DNA from: Brevundimonas sp. LM2
Lineage (GTDB): Bacteria; Pseudomonadota; Alphaproteobacteria; Caulobacterales; Caulobacteraceae
Assembly (NCBI RefSeq): GCF_002002865.1
Contig: NZ_CP019508.1
Coordinates: 186,001 to 250,000, forward strand
DNA length: 64,000 nt
Direction: 5' to 3'
Below are positions 21,094 through 29,624 of the stretch, in pieces. The notes under the pieces were generated by a model, which was given only the letters and a program-made list of their open reading frames with translations, searched no databases and had not been told where the DNA came from. Position 1 is the first letter of the stretch. Every line of letters starts with the position of its first letter. Both the position numbers and the translations under genes were made by a program.

Positions 21094-21744
21094 GTGTCCA
21101 ATGCCTCCGTCCCCGTGAACAAGGCCTCGATCGTTCCCGCGACGCGCGGGTTCTGGCTCAAGCAATTGCATCAGTGGCACTGGATCTCGGCGGCGGTCAG
21201 CCTCGTGGGGCTGCTGCTGTTCGCGATCACCGGCATCACCCTCAACCACGCGGCCCAGATCCCGGGCGAGCCCCGGGTCGTCGAGCGCACGGCCGTGCTC
21301 GCGGCCCCGCTCGTGTCCCGTCTGGACGCGATGGCGGCCGAGACGACGGACCCGGTGCCCGAGGCCGTCGCGCGCGGCGTGCAGGCGGCCCTGGACGTCG
21401 CCATCGGCGGCCGGCCCACCGAGACCACGCCGGACGAGGTGTATGTCGCCCTGGCCGAGCCCGGGGGCGATGCCTGGCTGACGATCGACCGGGCCACCGG
21501 CGACCTGGTCCACGAGCGCACCACGCGCGGCGCGGTCGCCTACCTCAACGACCTGCACAAGGGACGCAACGCCGGCGCCGTCTGGTTCTGGTTCATCGAC
21601 GTCTTCGCCGTGGCCTGCCTCGTCTTCGCCGTCACCGGCCTGGCCCTGACCTGGATGCATGCCCGCCAGCGCCCCTCGACCTGGCCGCTGCTGGGGCTCG
21701 GCCTGCTCGTTCCCGTCGTCATCGCCCTTCTGTTCATTCATTGA
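21094..21744 (+). CDS. PepSY-associated membrane protein
   Basis: This 216-residue protein starts at a GTG. It has a cytoplasmic RGFWLKQLHQWHWISAAVSLVGLLLFAITGITLNH first membrane segment, a periplasmic PepSY-like domain (about 60-160, containing D-A-W-L-T-I-D-R-A-T-G-D-L-V-H-E), then L-N-D-L-H-K-G-R-N-A-G-A-V-W-F-W-F-I-D-V-F-A and two further helices. This is the pattern of PepSY-TM proteins that carry electrons or act in siderophore iron reduction. The histidines in HQWHW, LNH and LHKGR could ligate heme; that is inference. It is the first gene of the Fur-box cassette. Confidence 0.85.
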   Translation: MSNASVPVNKASIVPATRGFWLKQLHQWHWISAAVSLVGLLLFAITGITLNHAAQIPGEPRVVERTAVLAAPLVSRLDAMAAETTDPVPEAVARGVQAALDVAIGGRPTETTPDEVYVALAEPGGDAWLTIDRATGDLVHERTTRGAVAYLNDLHKGRNAGAVWFWFIDVFAVACLVFAVTGLALTWMHARQRPSTWPLLGLGLLVPVVIALLFIH

Positions 21745-21752
21745 GACCCGCC

Positions 21753-22265
21753 ATGAACCGCCTGCCCCTGCTCCTGACCGCCACCGCCGCCGGCGCCCTG
21801 GCCGGCCCCGCCGCCGCCGCCGACCTGTCGGTCTCCGTCGAACTGCCGCACCTGTTGGGGGCCGCCTATCACCGGCCCTATGTGGCGGTCTGGATCGAGC
21901 GCCCGGACCAGACGGCGGTCCGCACCCTGGCGGTCTGGTACCAGCAGACGGCCAACAGCGAGGGCCGGGGCGAGGACTGGCTGAAGGACATGCGCACCTG
22001 GTGGCGCAAGGCCGGGCGCAGCATGACCCTGCCGGCCGACGGGGTCTCCAGCGCCACCAAGGCCCCGGGCCGCCACAGCGTGACCGTGCCGGCCGCGCGC
22101 CTCGCCGGCCTGCCCGCCGGAAACTACGTCGTCGCGGTCGAGGCGGCGCGTGAATTGGGCGGACGCGAGGTCGTGCGCGTGCCCTTCCGCTGGGGCGGGC
22201 CCAACACCGGCGCGGCCTCCGGCGCCACCGAACTCGGCGCTGTCCGCGTCACCGTCACCCGCTGA
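21753..22265 (+). CDS. DUF2271 domain exported protein
   Basis: The 170-residue protein has a Sec signal (MNRLPLLLTATAAGALAGPAAAA) and a DUF2271 body: H-R-P-Y-V-A-V-W-I-E-R-P-D-Q-T-A-V-R-T-L-A-V-W-Y, G-R-G-E-D-W-L-K-D-M-R-T-W-W-R-K, and a C-terminal G-A-T-E-L-G-A-V. It is periplasmic and of unknown biochemical role. The family occurs with PepSY membrane proteins and ApbE in iron- or redox-related cassettes. It starts nine bases after the PepSY gene. Confidence 0.85.
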   Translation: MNRLPLLLTATAAGALAGPAAAADLSVSVELPHLLGAAYHRPYVAVWIERPDQTAVRTLAVWYQQTANSEGRGEDWLKDMRTWWRKAGRSMTLPADGVSSATKAPGRHSVTVPAARLAGLPAGNYVVAVEAARELGGREVVRVPFRWGGPNTGAASGATELGAVRVTVTR

Positions 22266-22279
22266 ACAGGAAGCCCATC

Positions 22280-23080
22280 ATGAAACGCGCCCTCGCCCTC
22301 GTCGCCGCCGTCGCCGCCCTCGCCGCGCCCCTGACGGCCCAGGCCCACCGCGCCTGGCTGGCCCCGACCGCCACCGTCCTGTCCGGGACCGAGGCCTGGG
22401 TCGGTTTCGACGCCGCCATGTCCAACGGGGTCTTCATTCCGGACCATGCCGCCATGCGGCTGGACGGCCTGGTCGTCACCGGGCCCGACGGCCAGCCGGT
22501 CACGGCCGAGAACATGCACCGCGCCCGCTACCGCGCCACCTTCGACGTCCACCTGACCACGCCCGGCACCTACCGCGTCGCCAACGTCAGCAACGGTCTG
22601 ATGGTCAGCTACAAACAGGGCGGCGAGCAGAAGCGCTGGCGCGGCGCAGAAGCCGAGATGGCGGCCAATGTGCCGGCCGACGCCACCGAGGTCTCGGCCA
22701 CCCTGAACAGCAACCGCATCGAGACCTTCGTGACCCTGGGCGCGCCGAACGACACGGCCCTGGCTCCCACCGGCGAGGGCATCGAACTGGTGCCGGTGAG
22801 CCACCCCAACGACCTGGTCGCCGGCGAGGCCGCGCGCTTCAAACTGCTGCACGACGGCGCCCCGGCCGGCGATCTGGAGGTCACGGTCGCGCGGGGCGGC
22901 AGCCGCTACCGCGACAATCCCGAGGAGATGACGGTGCGGACGGACGCGGACGGGATCTTCACCGTCACCTGGCCCGAGGCCGGTCTGTACTGGATCAACG
23001 CCTCGGTCCGCTCCCCGGCCGAGGGCGAGCGCCGGGCGACCAACGCCCAGTACAGCGGTGTCCTGGAAGTCCTGCCCTGA
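22280..23080 (+). CDS. DUF4198 domain exported protein
   Basis: The 266-residue protein has a signal peptide ending A-Q-A and begins its mature part HRAWLAPTATVLSGTEAWVGFDAAMSNGVF, the DUF4198 hallmark (distantly like nickel-uptake NikM/NikL substrate-side proteins). A C-terminal Ig-like domain has L-K-L-L-H-D-G-A-P-A-G-D-L-E-V-T-V and D-A-D-G-I-F-T-V-T-W-P-E-A-G-L-Y-W-I. An N-terminal His after signal cleavage could bind a metal. Third gene of the cassette, 15 bases after DUF2271. Confidence 0.87.
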   Translation: MKRALALVAAVAALAAPLTAQAHRAWLAPTATVLSGTEAWVGFDAAMSNGVFIPDHAAMRLDGLVVTGPDGQPVTAENMHRARYRATFDVHLTTPGTYRVANVSNGLMVSYKQGGEQKRWRGAEAEMAANVPADATEVSATLNSNRIETFVTLGAPNDTALAPTGEGIELVPVSHPNDLVAGEAARFKLLHDGAPAGDLEVTVARGGSRYRDNPEEMTVRTDADGIFTVTWPEAGLYWINASVRSPAEGERRATNAQYSGVLEVLP

Positions 23081-23157
23081 GCCCTTCGAGCGCCTCGGCC
23101 CCGCCGCCGGTCCTGATCGAACCGGCGGCTGACACCCGGGTCCTGATCGCGGTCGAT

Positions 23158-24141
23158 ATGACCCGTCCGCCGTCGGCCATGGCGGACGGGCGGATCCACC
23201 GGCTCGCCGGTCAGACCATGGGCACGGTCTGGTCGATCCACGTCGTGCTGGGGCCGTCGGACGATCCGGCGACGGTCGGGCGCGCCGCCGTCTCGACGCT
23301 GGACCACCAGGTCGCGACCTTCAGCCATTGGGACCCGACCTCCGAGCTGTCGCGCTTCAACGCCGCCCCGCCCGGGCGAGTCCCCGTCTCGGCCGAGCTG
23401 TGGGCGGTCATCGAGCCGGCCCTGGCCCTGGCCCGCGAGACGGACGGGGCGCTGGATCCCGCCCTGGGCGCCCTCGTCGATCTGTGGGGATTTGGACCCC
23501 CAGGCCCGCGCCCGGCCGACCGCCGCCTGCCCCCGGACACCGAGATCATGGCCGCCCGCGCCTGCGGCGGCTGGCGACGGCTGGAGCCCGACGCCGCGAC
23601 CCGCAGCCTGCGTCAGCCCGGCGGCCTGCGCCTGGACCTGTCCGGCATCGCCAAGGGACACGCCGTGGACCGGCTGTCCGAGGCGCTGTCGGCGGCCGGG
23701 TTCGACCACCATCTGGTCGAGATCGGCGGCGAGCTGCGCGGCCAGGGCGTCAAGCCGGACGGCCTGCCCTGGTGGGTCGAGATCGAGTCGCCACCGGGCG
23801 CGGCTGGCCCTCGCACCCTGGTGGCGCTGCATGGCCTGGCCCTCGCCACCTCCGGCGACGCGGAGCGCGCGTTCGAGGCCGCCGGCCATCGGTACGGCCA
23901 CACCCTCGACGGCCGCACCGGCCGGCCGATCGACAACGGACTGGCCGCGGTCAGCGTCGTGGCCGACACGGCGCGGCAGGCCGATGCCCTCGCCACCGCC
24001 CTGACCGTGATGGGGCCGCTCGCGGGGCCGGCCTGGGCCGAGGCCCGGGGCATCGCCGCCCTGTTCCGGGTCCGGAGCGTCGCCGGTCCGCGAGAGATCG
24101 CGACCGCCGCCGCCCGCGACATGATGGATGAGCCCGCATGA
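23158..24141 (+). CDS. apbE: FAD:protein FMN transferase (ApbE family)
   Basis: The 327-residue protein has the ApbE core: A-G-Q-T-M-G-T-V-W-S-I near residue 18, LRLDLSGIAKGHAVDRL near 160, and the magnesium region H-T-L-D-G-R-T-G-R-P-I-D-N-G-L-A-A-V-S-V-V-A-D-T-A-R-Q-A-D-A-L-A-T-A-L. ApbE attaches FMN to Ser/Thr of extracytoplasmic redox proteins. No signal peptide or lipobox is seen from the ATG at 23158, which is unusual, so the start could lie in 23081-23157 or the enzyme could be cytoplasmic. Its stop overlaps the next start by four bases. Confidence 0.9.
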   Translation: MTRPPSAMADGRIHRLAGQTMGTVWSIHVVLGPSDDPATVGRAAVSTLDHQVATFSHWDPTSELSRFNAAPPGRVPVSAELWAVIEPALALARETDGALDPALGALVDLWGFGPPGPRPADRRLPPDTEIMAARACGGWRRLEPDAATRSLRQPGGLRLDLSGIAKGHAVDRLSEALSAAGFDHHLVEIGGELRGQGVKPDGLPWWVEIESPPGAAGPRTLVALHGLALATSGDAERAFEAAGHRYGHTLDGRTGRPIDNGLAAVSVVADTARQADALATALTVMGPLAGPAWAEARGIAALFRVRSVAGPREIATAAARDMMDEPA

Positions 24142-25493
24142 CCTCCGACCCGTCGCGCTGGCTGTGGGCCGGGCTGGCGATCCTGGCGTGGCTGATCCTG
24201 GTCGCCGCCCAGGTCTGGCGCGCGCGACGGGCGTCGCGGCACGCCGCCGCCCGTCGCCAGGCCCTGTCAGCCGGGGACGACGCCGTCCTGATCGCCCACG
24301 CCGGCCAGACCGGCACGGCCGAGGCCCTGGCCTGGATGACCGCCGAGACCCTGGCGCGCGCGGGCACGCCGGCGCGGGTGGAGGCGCTCGCAGCCCTGAC
24401 GCCCCGGACCCTGGTCGAGGCGGGCCGGGTGCTCGTCATCGCCTCCACCACCGGAGAAGGCGATGCCCCGGACGCCCTGGCCGGGTTCGTCGCCCGGCAC
24501 ATGGCCGCGCCGGCTGAGCTGGCGGGCGTCCGCTACGGGCTCCTGGCCCTGGGCGACCGCGGCTATGAGCGGTTCTGCGGCTTCGGCAGAACGCTGGACG
24601 ACTGGATGGGCCGCTCGGGCGCCGCGGCCCTGTTCGACCGGATCGAGGTCGACGACGGCGATCCGGGGGCGATCCGGCACTGGCAGCACCAGCTCGGCAC
24701 CCTGACCGGCCACGCCATCGAGGCCGACTGGTCCCCGCCCAGCCTGGACCCCTGGCGGCTGGTCGACCGCCGCCACCTCAATCCCGGCAGCCCGGGCGGC
24801 GAGATCCACTGGCTGGCCTTCCAGCCCGAGCGGCCGGGCGCGGACTGGTCGGCGGGCGATATCGCCGAGATCGGCCTGCCCCATGCGCCGGGGATCAGCC
24901 GCGACTATTCGATCGCCTCCCTGCCGGACGAGGGGCGGCTCGGCCTGATCGTGCGCCGCATGCGGCGACCGGACGGGACCCCCGGCCTGGCCTCGGGCTG
25001 GCTCACCGGCGATCTGGCGGTCGGCGACAGCCTGGGGCTGAGGGTGCGCCGCAACGCCGCCTTCCACCCCCCGTCGCCGGAGTGTCCCCTCATCCTGATC
25101 GGCAACGGAACCGGCCTGGCCGGTCTGCGGGCCCACTGGCGCGCCCGCGCCGGATCCGGCCACGGCGGGACCTGGCTGATGTTCGGGGAGCGGACCGCGG
25201 CGCACGACCGCCTGCTGGACGAGGACCTGCAGGCCGCCCTGCGCGCGGGGCTGCTGACGCGCCTGGATCGCACCTTCTCGCGCGACCCCGACGACGGCCG
25301 CTATGTCCAGGCCCTGATCGACGAACACGGCGCCGATCTGCGCGACTGGATCGGGCGGGGCGGGGTCATCCTGGTCTGCGGTGCCCTGGAAGGCATGGCC
25401 GCGGGTGTGGACGAGGCCCTGGCGCGACAGCTCGGCGAGCCGCTCCTGCTGACCCTCAAGGAGACCGGCCGCTATCGCCGCGACGTCTACTGA
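24138..25493 (+). CDS. Membrane-anchored diflavin NADPH reductase (CysJ-like)
   Basis: The 451-residue protein has an N-terminal membrane helix (about 8-26), then a flavodoxin domain starting D-D-A-V-L-I-A-H-A-G-Q-T-G-T-A-E near residue 48. An FAD-binding module follows with the R-D-Y-S-I-A-S motif near 254, then an NADP domain with P-L-I-L-I-G-N-G-T-G-L-A-G. It ends with the CysJ-type tail R-Y-R-R-D-V-Y. It would move electrons from NADPH through FAD and FMN towards the PepSY membrane protein. No heme/siroheme partner is encoded here. Last gene of the cassette. Confidence 0.9.
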   Translation: MTSDPSRWLWAGLAILAWLILVAAQVWRARRASRHAAARRQALSAGDDAVLIAHAGQTGTAEALAWMTAETLARAGTPARVEALAALTPRTLVEAGRVLVIASTTGEGDAPDALAGFVARHMAAPAELAGVRYGLLALGDRGYERFCGFGRTLDDWMGRSGAAALFDRIEVDDGDPGAIRHWQHQLGTLTGHAIEADWSPPSLDPWRLVDRRHLNPGSPGGEIHWLAFQPERPGADWSAGDIAEIGLPHAPGISRDYSIASLPDEGRLGLIVRRMRRPDGTPGLASGWLTGDLAVGDSLGLRVRRNAAFHPPSPECPLILIGNGTGLAGLRAHWRARAGSGHGGTWLMFGERTAAHDRLLDEDLQAALRAGLLTRLDRTFSRDPDDGRYVQALIDEHGADLRDWIGRGGVILVCGALEGMAAGVDEALARQLGEPLLLTLKETGRYRRDVY

Positions 25494-25633
25494 TCGGCGG
25501 CCCCCCGCATGTCCCGGCTGACGGACTGCGAACGTGTCGCAGTCGGCTTACGGCACAGATGGGGTCACGCCGCGTTGGGGATGCGCTATAGCGGACCAAA
25601 CGCCGCACCTTTCCACTGCACCAGGACCCCTTG

Positions 25634-26464
25634 ATGCTCGATTCGATTACGCCCCTTCTGTCCGACCCCGCCGCCTGGGCGGCCCTGGTCACCCTGGTGA
25701 TCATGGAGATCGTGCTGGGGATCGACAATCTGATCTTCATCTCGATCCTGTCGAACAAGCTGCCGGAGGCGGACCGCCAGCGGGTGCGGCGCATCGGCAT
25801 CGGCCTGGCCCTGGTCATGCGTCTGGCCCTGCTGTCGATCATCGCCTGGCTGGTCGGCCTGGTGCAGCCGGTGTTCTCGGTCATGGGCAACGAATTCTCT
25901 TGGAAGGACCTGATCCTGATCGCGGGCGGCCTGTTCCTGATCTGGAAGGCGACCAAGGAGATCCACCACACCGTCGACCCCACGCCCAGCCACGACGTGC
26001 TGGACAAGAAGGACGTGATGATCACCAACGCCGGGGCGGCGATCTTCCAGATCATCCTGCTGGACCTCGTGTTCTCGATCGACTCCATCCTGACCGCCGT
26101 CGGCATGACCGAACACCTGCCGATCATGGTCGTCGCCGTTCTGGCCGCCGTGACCGTCATGCTGCTGGCCGCCGACCCCCTGGCCAATTTCATCGCCAGG
26201 AACCCGACCGTTGTCATGCTGGCCCTGGGCTTCCTCCTGATGATCGGTCTCGTCCTGATCGCCGATGGCTTCGGCTTCCACGTGCCCAAGGGCTATATCT
26301 ACGCCGCCATGGCCTTCTCGGCCGGGGTCGAGGCGCTGAACATGTTGGGGCGGTCCTCCGCCACCAAGAAGGAAAAGGCCGTCATGGCCCGCAACCTCGC
26401 GAACAAGGCCGAGGCCGACGCCCAGGCCGCCGAGGCCGAGGCCGCTTCCGAAGCGGCCCGCTGA
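25634..26464 (+). CDS. TerC family integral membrane protein
   Basis: The 276-residue protein has seven to nine transmembrane helices with the TerC motifs [21 protein letters not shown] near residue 25, and [21 protein letters not shown] near 140. Each contains the membrane Asp residues thought to bind metal. The family is linked to tellurite resistance, manganese export and metallation of exported enzymes. No CBS or CorC domain is fused. The C-terminus is a charged Ala/Glu-rich tail. Confidence 0.92.
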   Translation: MLDSITPLLSDPAAWAALVTLVIMEIVLGIDNLIFISILSNKLPEADRQRVRRIGIGLALVMRLALLSIIAWLVGLVQPVFSVMGNEFSWKDLILIAGGLFLIWKATKEIHHTVDPTPSHDVLDKKDVMITNAGAAIFQIILLDLVFSIDSILTAVGMTEHLPIMVVAVLAAVTVMLLAADPLANFIARNPTVVMLALGFLLMIGLVLIADGFGFHVPKGYIYAAMAFSAGVEALNMLGRSSATKKEKAVMARNLANKAEADAQAAEAEAASEAAR

Positions 26465-26468
26465 GCCG

Positions 26469-27299
26469 ATGCGCGCCAGGGGTCTGATCCCGGTCCTGTT
26501 CGGTGTCGCCGCCCTCGCGGCGGCAACGGCCGGCTGGGCCCAGGCCCCCGCGCCGGCCCCGGTCCAGGCTCCGGACACCCGGCCCGCCGCCCCGCCGGTC
26601 TACGACTATGAGATCGTCGCCACCTATCCGCACGACCCGGCCGCCTTCACCCAGGGGCTGATCTATCGCGACGGCGTCCTGTACGAGAGCACCGGCCGCC
26701 ACCCCTCCAGCGTCCGCCGCGTGCGGCTGGAGGACGGCGTTGTGCTGCAGAAACGGGATCTGCCGGTCCAGCTGTTCGGCGAGGGCCTGACCGATTGGGG
26801 CGACCGGATCCTCAGCCTGACCTGGCAGGGCGGCCAGGGCCTCATCTGGGACGCCGACGACCTCGCCCCGGCGGGCGCCTGGACCTATACGGGCGAGGGC
26901 TGGGGGCTGACCCGCGACGCCACCCGGCTGATCCTGTCCGACGGCACGCCGACCCTGCGCTTCTTCGACCCCGAGACCCTGACCGAGACCGGCGCGGTCA
27001 CCGTGACCTATCGCGGCCAGCCGGTGCCCCAGCTGAACGAGCTGGAGTTCATCGACGGCGAAGTCTTCGCCAACGTCTGGCAGAGCGACGTCGTCCTGCG
27101 CATCGATCCGGCCACCGGCGTGGTCACGGGCGTCATCGACCTGTCCGACCTCCTGCCCGAACCGGTCGCCAATCCGTCGGACGACGTCCTCAACGGGATC
27201 GCCTGGGACGCCGCCGGGCGCCGCCTGTTCGTCACCGGCAAGAACTGGCCGAAGCTGTTCGAGATCCGGCTGGTGCCGCGCGCCCGGACGGGCGGTTAG
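26469..27299 (+). CDS. Glutaminyl-peptide cyclotransferase (beta-propeller type)
   Basis: The 276-residue exported protein has a signal peptide (MRARGLIPVLFGVAALAAATAGWAQ) and a proline-rich linker. The five-bladed propeller of plant-type glutaminyl cyclases follows: Y-P-H-D-P-A-A-F-T-Q-G-L, Y-E-S-T-G, then QLNELEFIDGEVFANVWQSD and V-L-N-G-I-A-W-D. The enzyme forms N-terminal pyroglutamate. It starts four bases after terC and its end overlaps the convergent ku stop by four bases. Confidence 0.9.
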   Translation: MRARGLIPVLFGVAALAAATAGWAQAPAPAPVQAPDTRPAAPPVYDYEIVATYPHDPAAFTQGLIYRDGVLYESTGRHPSSVRRVRLEDGVVLQKRDLPVQLFGEGLTDWGDRILSLTWQGGQGLIWDADDLAPAGAWTYTGEGWGLTRDATRLILSDGTPTLRFFDPETLTETGAVTVTYRGQPVPQLNELEFIDGEVFANVWQSDVVLRIDPATGVVTGVIDLSDLLPEPVANPSDDVLNGIAWDAAGRRLFVTGKNWPKLFEIRLVPRARTGG

Positions 27300-28162
27300 G
27301 CCGCCTTCTTCTTGGCCGCGGGTTTCTTCTCGGCCGGCTTCTTCGCCGCCGCCTTCTTGGCCGGGGCCTTCTTGGCCGCCGGGGCCGCCGACCCCTTCAG
27401 GCTGTTCCGCAGCGCCGCCATCAGGTCGATGACATTGGTGTCGTCCGGCTCCTCGACCGCCACCACGCCCTTGCCGCCCTTGGTCTTGGCCTTGATCATC
27501 TCGCGCAGGGCGTCCTCGTAGCGGTCGACGAAGTCGGAGGAATCGAAGTGCGCCTCCTTCTGGGCGATGATCCGCGCCGCGATCTCGACCATGTCGGCGT
27601 CGGCGGTCACCTCGGGGATGCTGTCGAAATAGTCGGCGCTATCCCGCACCTCGTCGTGGGCGCGCAGCGTATAGGCGACCAGCCCCTTGCCCCGCACCTC
27701 CAGCGCCAGCTGCCGCTCGCGCCCGCGCAGCACCAGCACCCCCAGGGCGATCTTGCCCTGTTTGGCCATGGCGTCGCGGATCACGGCGAAGGCCTCCACC
27801 CCCGTGCCCTTCTCGGGGACCACGAAGAAGGGATCGTCCCAGAACAGCCGGTCGATCTCGGTCTCGTCGACGAATTTGTCGATCGAGATGGTCTTGGTGC
27901 TGTCCAGCCGGACCTTGTCGAAATCGGCGTTGTCGAACAGGACGTATTCGTCCTTCGACACCTCATAGCCCTTGACCAGGTCCGACCGCTCGACCGGCCC
28001 GGTGTCCGGATCGGTCGCCACCATGCGGATGCGGTTGTTGGTCTTGGGGTTGATCATGTGGAAGCGCACGTCGCTGGTGCTCGACGTCGCGGTGTAGAGC
28101 GCCACCGGACAGGTCACCAGCGACAGCTTCAGATGGCCTTGCCAGGTCGGACGGCTGGGCAT
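27296..28162 (-). CDS. ku: Ku-type DNA end-binding protein
   Basis: The 288-residue protein has the bacterial Ku core: RPTWQGHLKLSLVTCPVALY at the start, K-G-Y-E-V-S-K-D-E-Y-V, and E-A-H-F-D-S-S-D-F-V-D-R-Y-E-D-A-L. A C-terminal Lys/Ala/Pro tail of about 45 residues follows, the type that binds DNA or lets the ring slide. Ku homodimers recruit LigD for non-homologous end joining. No ligD is next to it or anywhere in this window. Confidence 0.96.
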   Translation of the reverse strand: MPSRPTWQGHLKLSLVTCPVALYTATSSTSDVRFHMINPKTNNRIRMVATDPDTGPVERSDLVKGYEVSKDEYVLFDNADFDKVRLDSTKTISIDKFVDETEIDRLFWDDPFFVVPEKGTGVEAFAVIRDAMAKQGKIALGVLVLRGRERQLALEVRGKGLVAYTLRAHDEVRDSADYFDSIPEVTADADMVEIAARIIAQKEAHFDSSDFVDRYEDALREMIKAKTKGGKGVVAVEEPDDTNVIDLMAALRNSLKGSAAPAAKKAPAKKAAAKKPAEKKPAAKKKAA

Positions 28163-28303
28163 GGGCGTTCTCCACGAAAGACGGAGTCAAACACCCACCG
28201 CCCCGCTTGGTTCACAGCCGGCAGCGCCGCGGCTGCCCGCTTGCGACGGAGTGGCCGGCCCGCCTTCCCGCCCGGATGCTTCATCGGGACGTCATGCCGC
28301 ACG

Positions 28304-28322
28304 GATATGTCAGCCGCTGTCA
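28304..28322 (+). promoter_or_regulatory. Operator-like site upstream of the PHP hydrolase
   Basis: GATATGTCAGCCGCTGTCA lies 23 bases before the ATG at 28346. It shares 16 of 19 bases with the site before the TonB receptor; the three differing bases are the central ones. The inner CAGC-N-GCTG is a dyad. Confidence 0.6.
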
Positions 28323-28345
28323 CCAGACCCCGCGGATCCCTGCTC

Positions 28346-29509
28346 ATGAAAACGCCCCTTCTCGCCCTCGGTCTTGCCCTGTCGCTGGCATCGCGGTCCG
28401 TCGCGGCCCAAAGCGTTCCCCAGGCATCGGACCGAGGCACGCCCCCCACCGGGACGTGGCTCAGCGGCGATCTGCACGTCCACTCCCGTCACAGCACGGA
28501 ATCGACCAACAATCCGATCCGAAAGATCCTCGCTGTGGCCCGCGCGAACAACATGGGCTTCCTGCTGATCAGCGATCACGACAACCACCAGGCCGGTGAT
28601 GTGGCTGGCCATACCTGGGCCGATCCGGAGTTTGTGGCCGACGATATCGTGCTGCTCTACGGGGCGGAGTGGACCACCAACCGCGGGCACGCCAACATCA
28701 TGGCGGCGCAACCCTATGACCATCAGGCCCTGTATGATGTCCGCGACGCGCGCGATTGGGACATCAAGACGATCAAGGACGCCTTGGGGGTCCACCTCTC
28801 GGCCAACCATCCGACTGGCAAGGACCATTTCGGATTCAGCTTCGACCTGGCGGATTCGCTGGAGGTCTGGAACTCGGTGCTGTGGCCCAGAAACGAGGCG
28901 TCGCTGCTGGTCTGGGATGACATGCTTCGCTCGGGCCGCCGCCTTCCCGGTCGTGGCGGCAGCGATTCCCATCACGGGTTGCCACAGGGAGACGAGGTGG
29001 CCACGCCCCAATCCACGGAAGCGACGGCCAACAGCGTTGGCACACCCACGACATGGGTCTTCGCCGCAGACCGAACCGGTGAGGCCGTCATCGCTGCGCT
29101 CGAAAGCGGCCGCGTCTCGATCAGCGCCAATCCGGCATCGCCGCGCGTGGAGCTGACCGCTGACCTCGATGCCGACGGCACGCCGGACCTGATGATGGGC
29201 GACAACGTCGTCGCATCGGGGCAACCGGTGCGGTTCGAGGTCCGGCTGAACGGCGACCGAGAGGCAGGCCTGTATCGCATCCGCATCATTCGGGACGGGG
29301 GCGAACTCTCCGTCATCGACCTAGACGGCGCGGTGACCGATCGCGTCAGCTTCACGGACGCGCCGGTCACCGGAGCGCGAACCTACTACCGCGTGGAAGT
29401 CCGCGGGCCACAGACGCCGTTTCCATCGCTGGTGAACTGGCAGCGGGTGGCGGGTGACATGGTCGCCCTGTCCAATCCCATCTATTTCAACTTCGACCCG
29501 GACTTCTGA
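28346..29509 (+). CDS. Exported CehA/McbA-type metallohydrolase (PHP domain)
   Basis: The 387-residue protein has a signal peptide ending V-A-A-Q and a PHP-type metal centre: GDLHVHSRHS (His44, His46), L-L-I-S-D-H-D-N-H near 71, LLYGAEWTTNRGHANI near 97, L-S-A-N-H-P-T near 151, and G-R-G-G-S-D-S-H-H-G near 208. CehA and McbA hydrolyse carbamate esters such as carbaryl, but most relatives act on unknown esters or phosphoesters. The C-terminal ~150 residues form beta domains. The shared operator and the downstream TonB receptor suggest a joint uptake and hydrolysis role. Confidence 0.83.
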   Translation: MKTPLLALGLALSLASRSVAAQSVPQASDRGTPPTGTWLSGDLHVHSRHSTESTNNPIRKILAVARANNMGFLLISDHDNHQAGDVAGHTWADPEFVADDIVLLYGAEWTTNRGHANIMAAQPYDHQALYDVRDARDWDIKTIKDALGVHLSANHPTGKDHFGFSFDLADSLEVWNSVLWPRNEASLLVWDDMLRSGRRLPGRGGSDSHHGLPQGDEVATPQSTEATANSVGTPTTWVFAADRTGEAVIAALESGRVSISANPASPRVELTADLDADGTPDLMMGDNVVASGQPVRFEVRLNGDREAGLYRIRIIRDGGELSVIDLDGAVTDRVSFTDAPVTGARTYYRVEVRGPQTPFPSLVNWQRVAGDMVALSNPIYFNFDPDF

Positions 29510-29585
29510 GCCGGTCTGAGGATCCGCGGCGGACCGGCGGCTGCGAAAACATCGCGAGACTGCCGCCCACCTGTCACGCAGCGAC

Positions 29586-29604
29586 GATATGTCAGTCACT
29601 GTCA
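29586..29604 (+). promoter_or_regulatory. Operator-like site upstream of the TonB receptor
   Basis: GATATGTCAGTCACTGTCA lies 20 bases before the ATG at 29625. Compared with 28304-28322 the inner dyad changed from CAGC-N-GCTG to CAGT-N-ACTG, a paired change that keeps symmetry. A second dyad TGTCATTTTGACA overlaps its right end (29600-29612). Confidence 0.6.
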
Positions 29605-29624
29605 TTTTGACATGGGGGGTTGTC

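Noticed and set aside
22218..22229. S-G-A-T in DUF2271 as an ApbE flavinylation site
   Set aside because: The motif lies inside G-x-T-E-L-G-A-V, which I remember as the normal DUF2271 ending without SGAT, and the preceding Asp of the flavinylation motif is missing. Mass spectrometry would settle it.
29586..29604. Pho box before the TonB receptor
   Set aside because: TGTCA occurs twice, but the spacing is 10 rather than the 11 of PhoB direct repeats, and the compensated central bases favour a dyad site.
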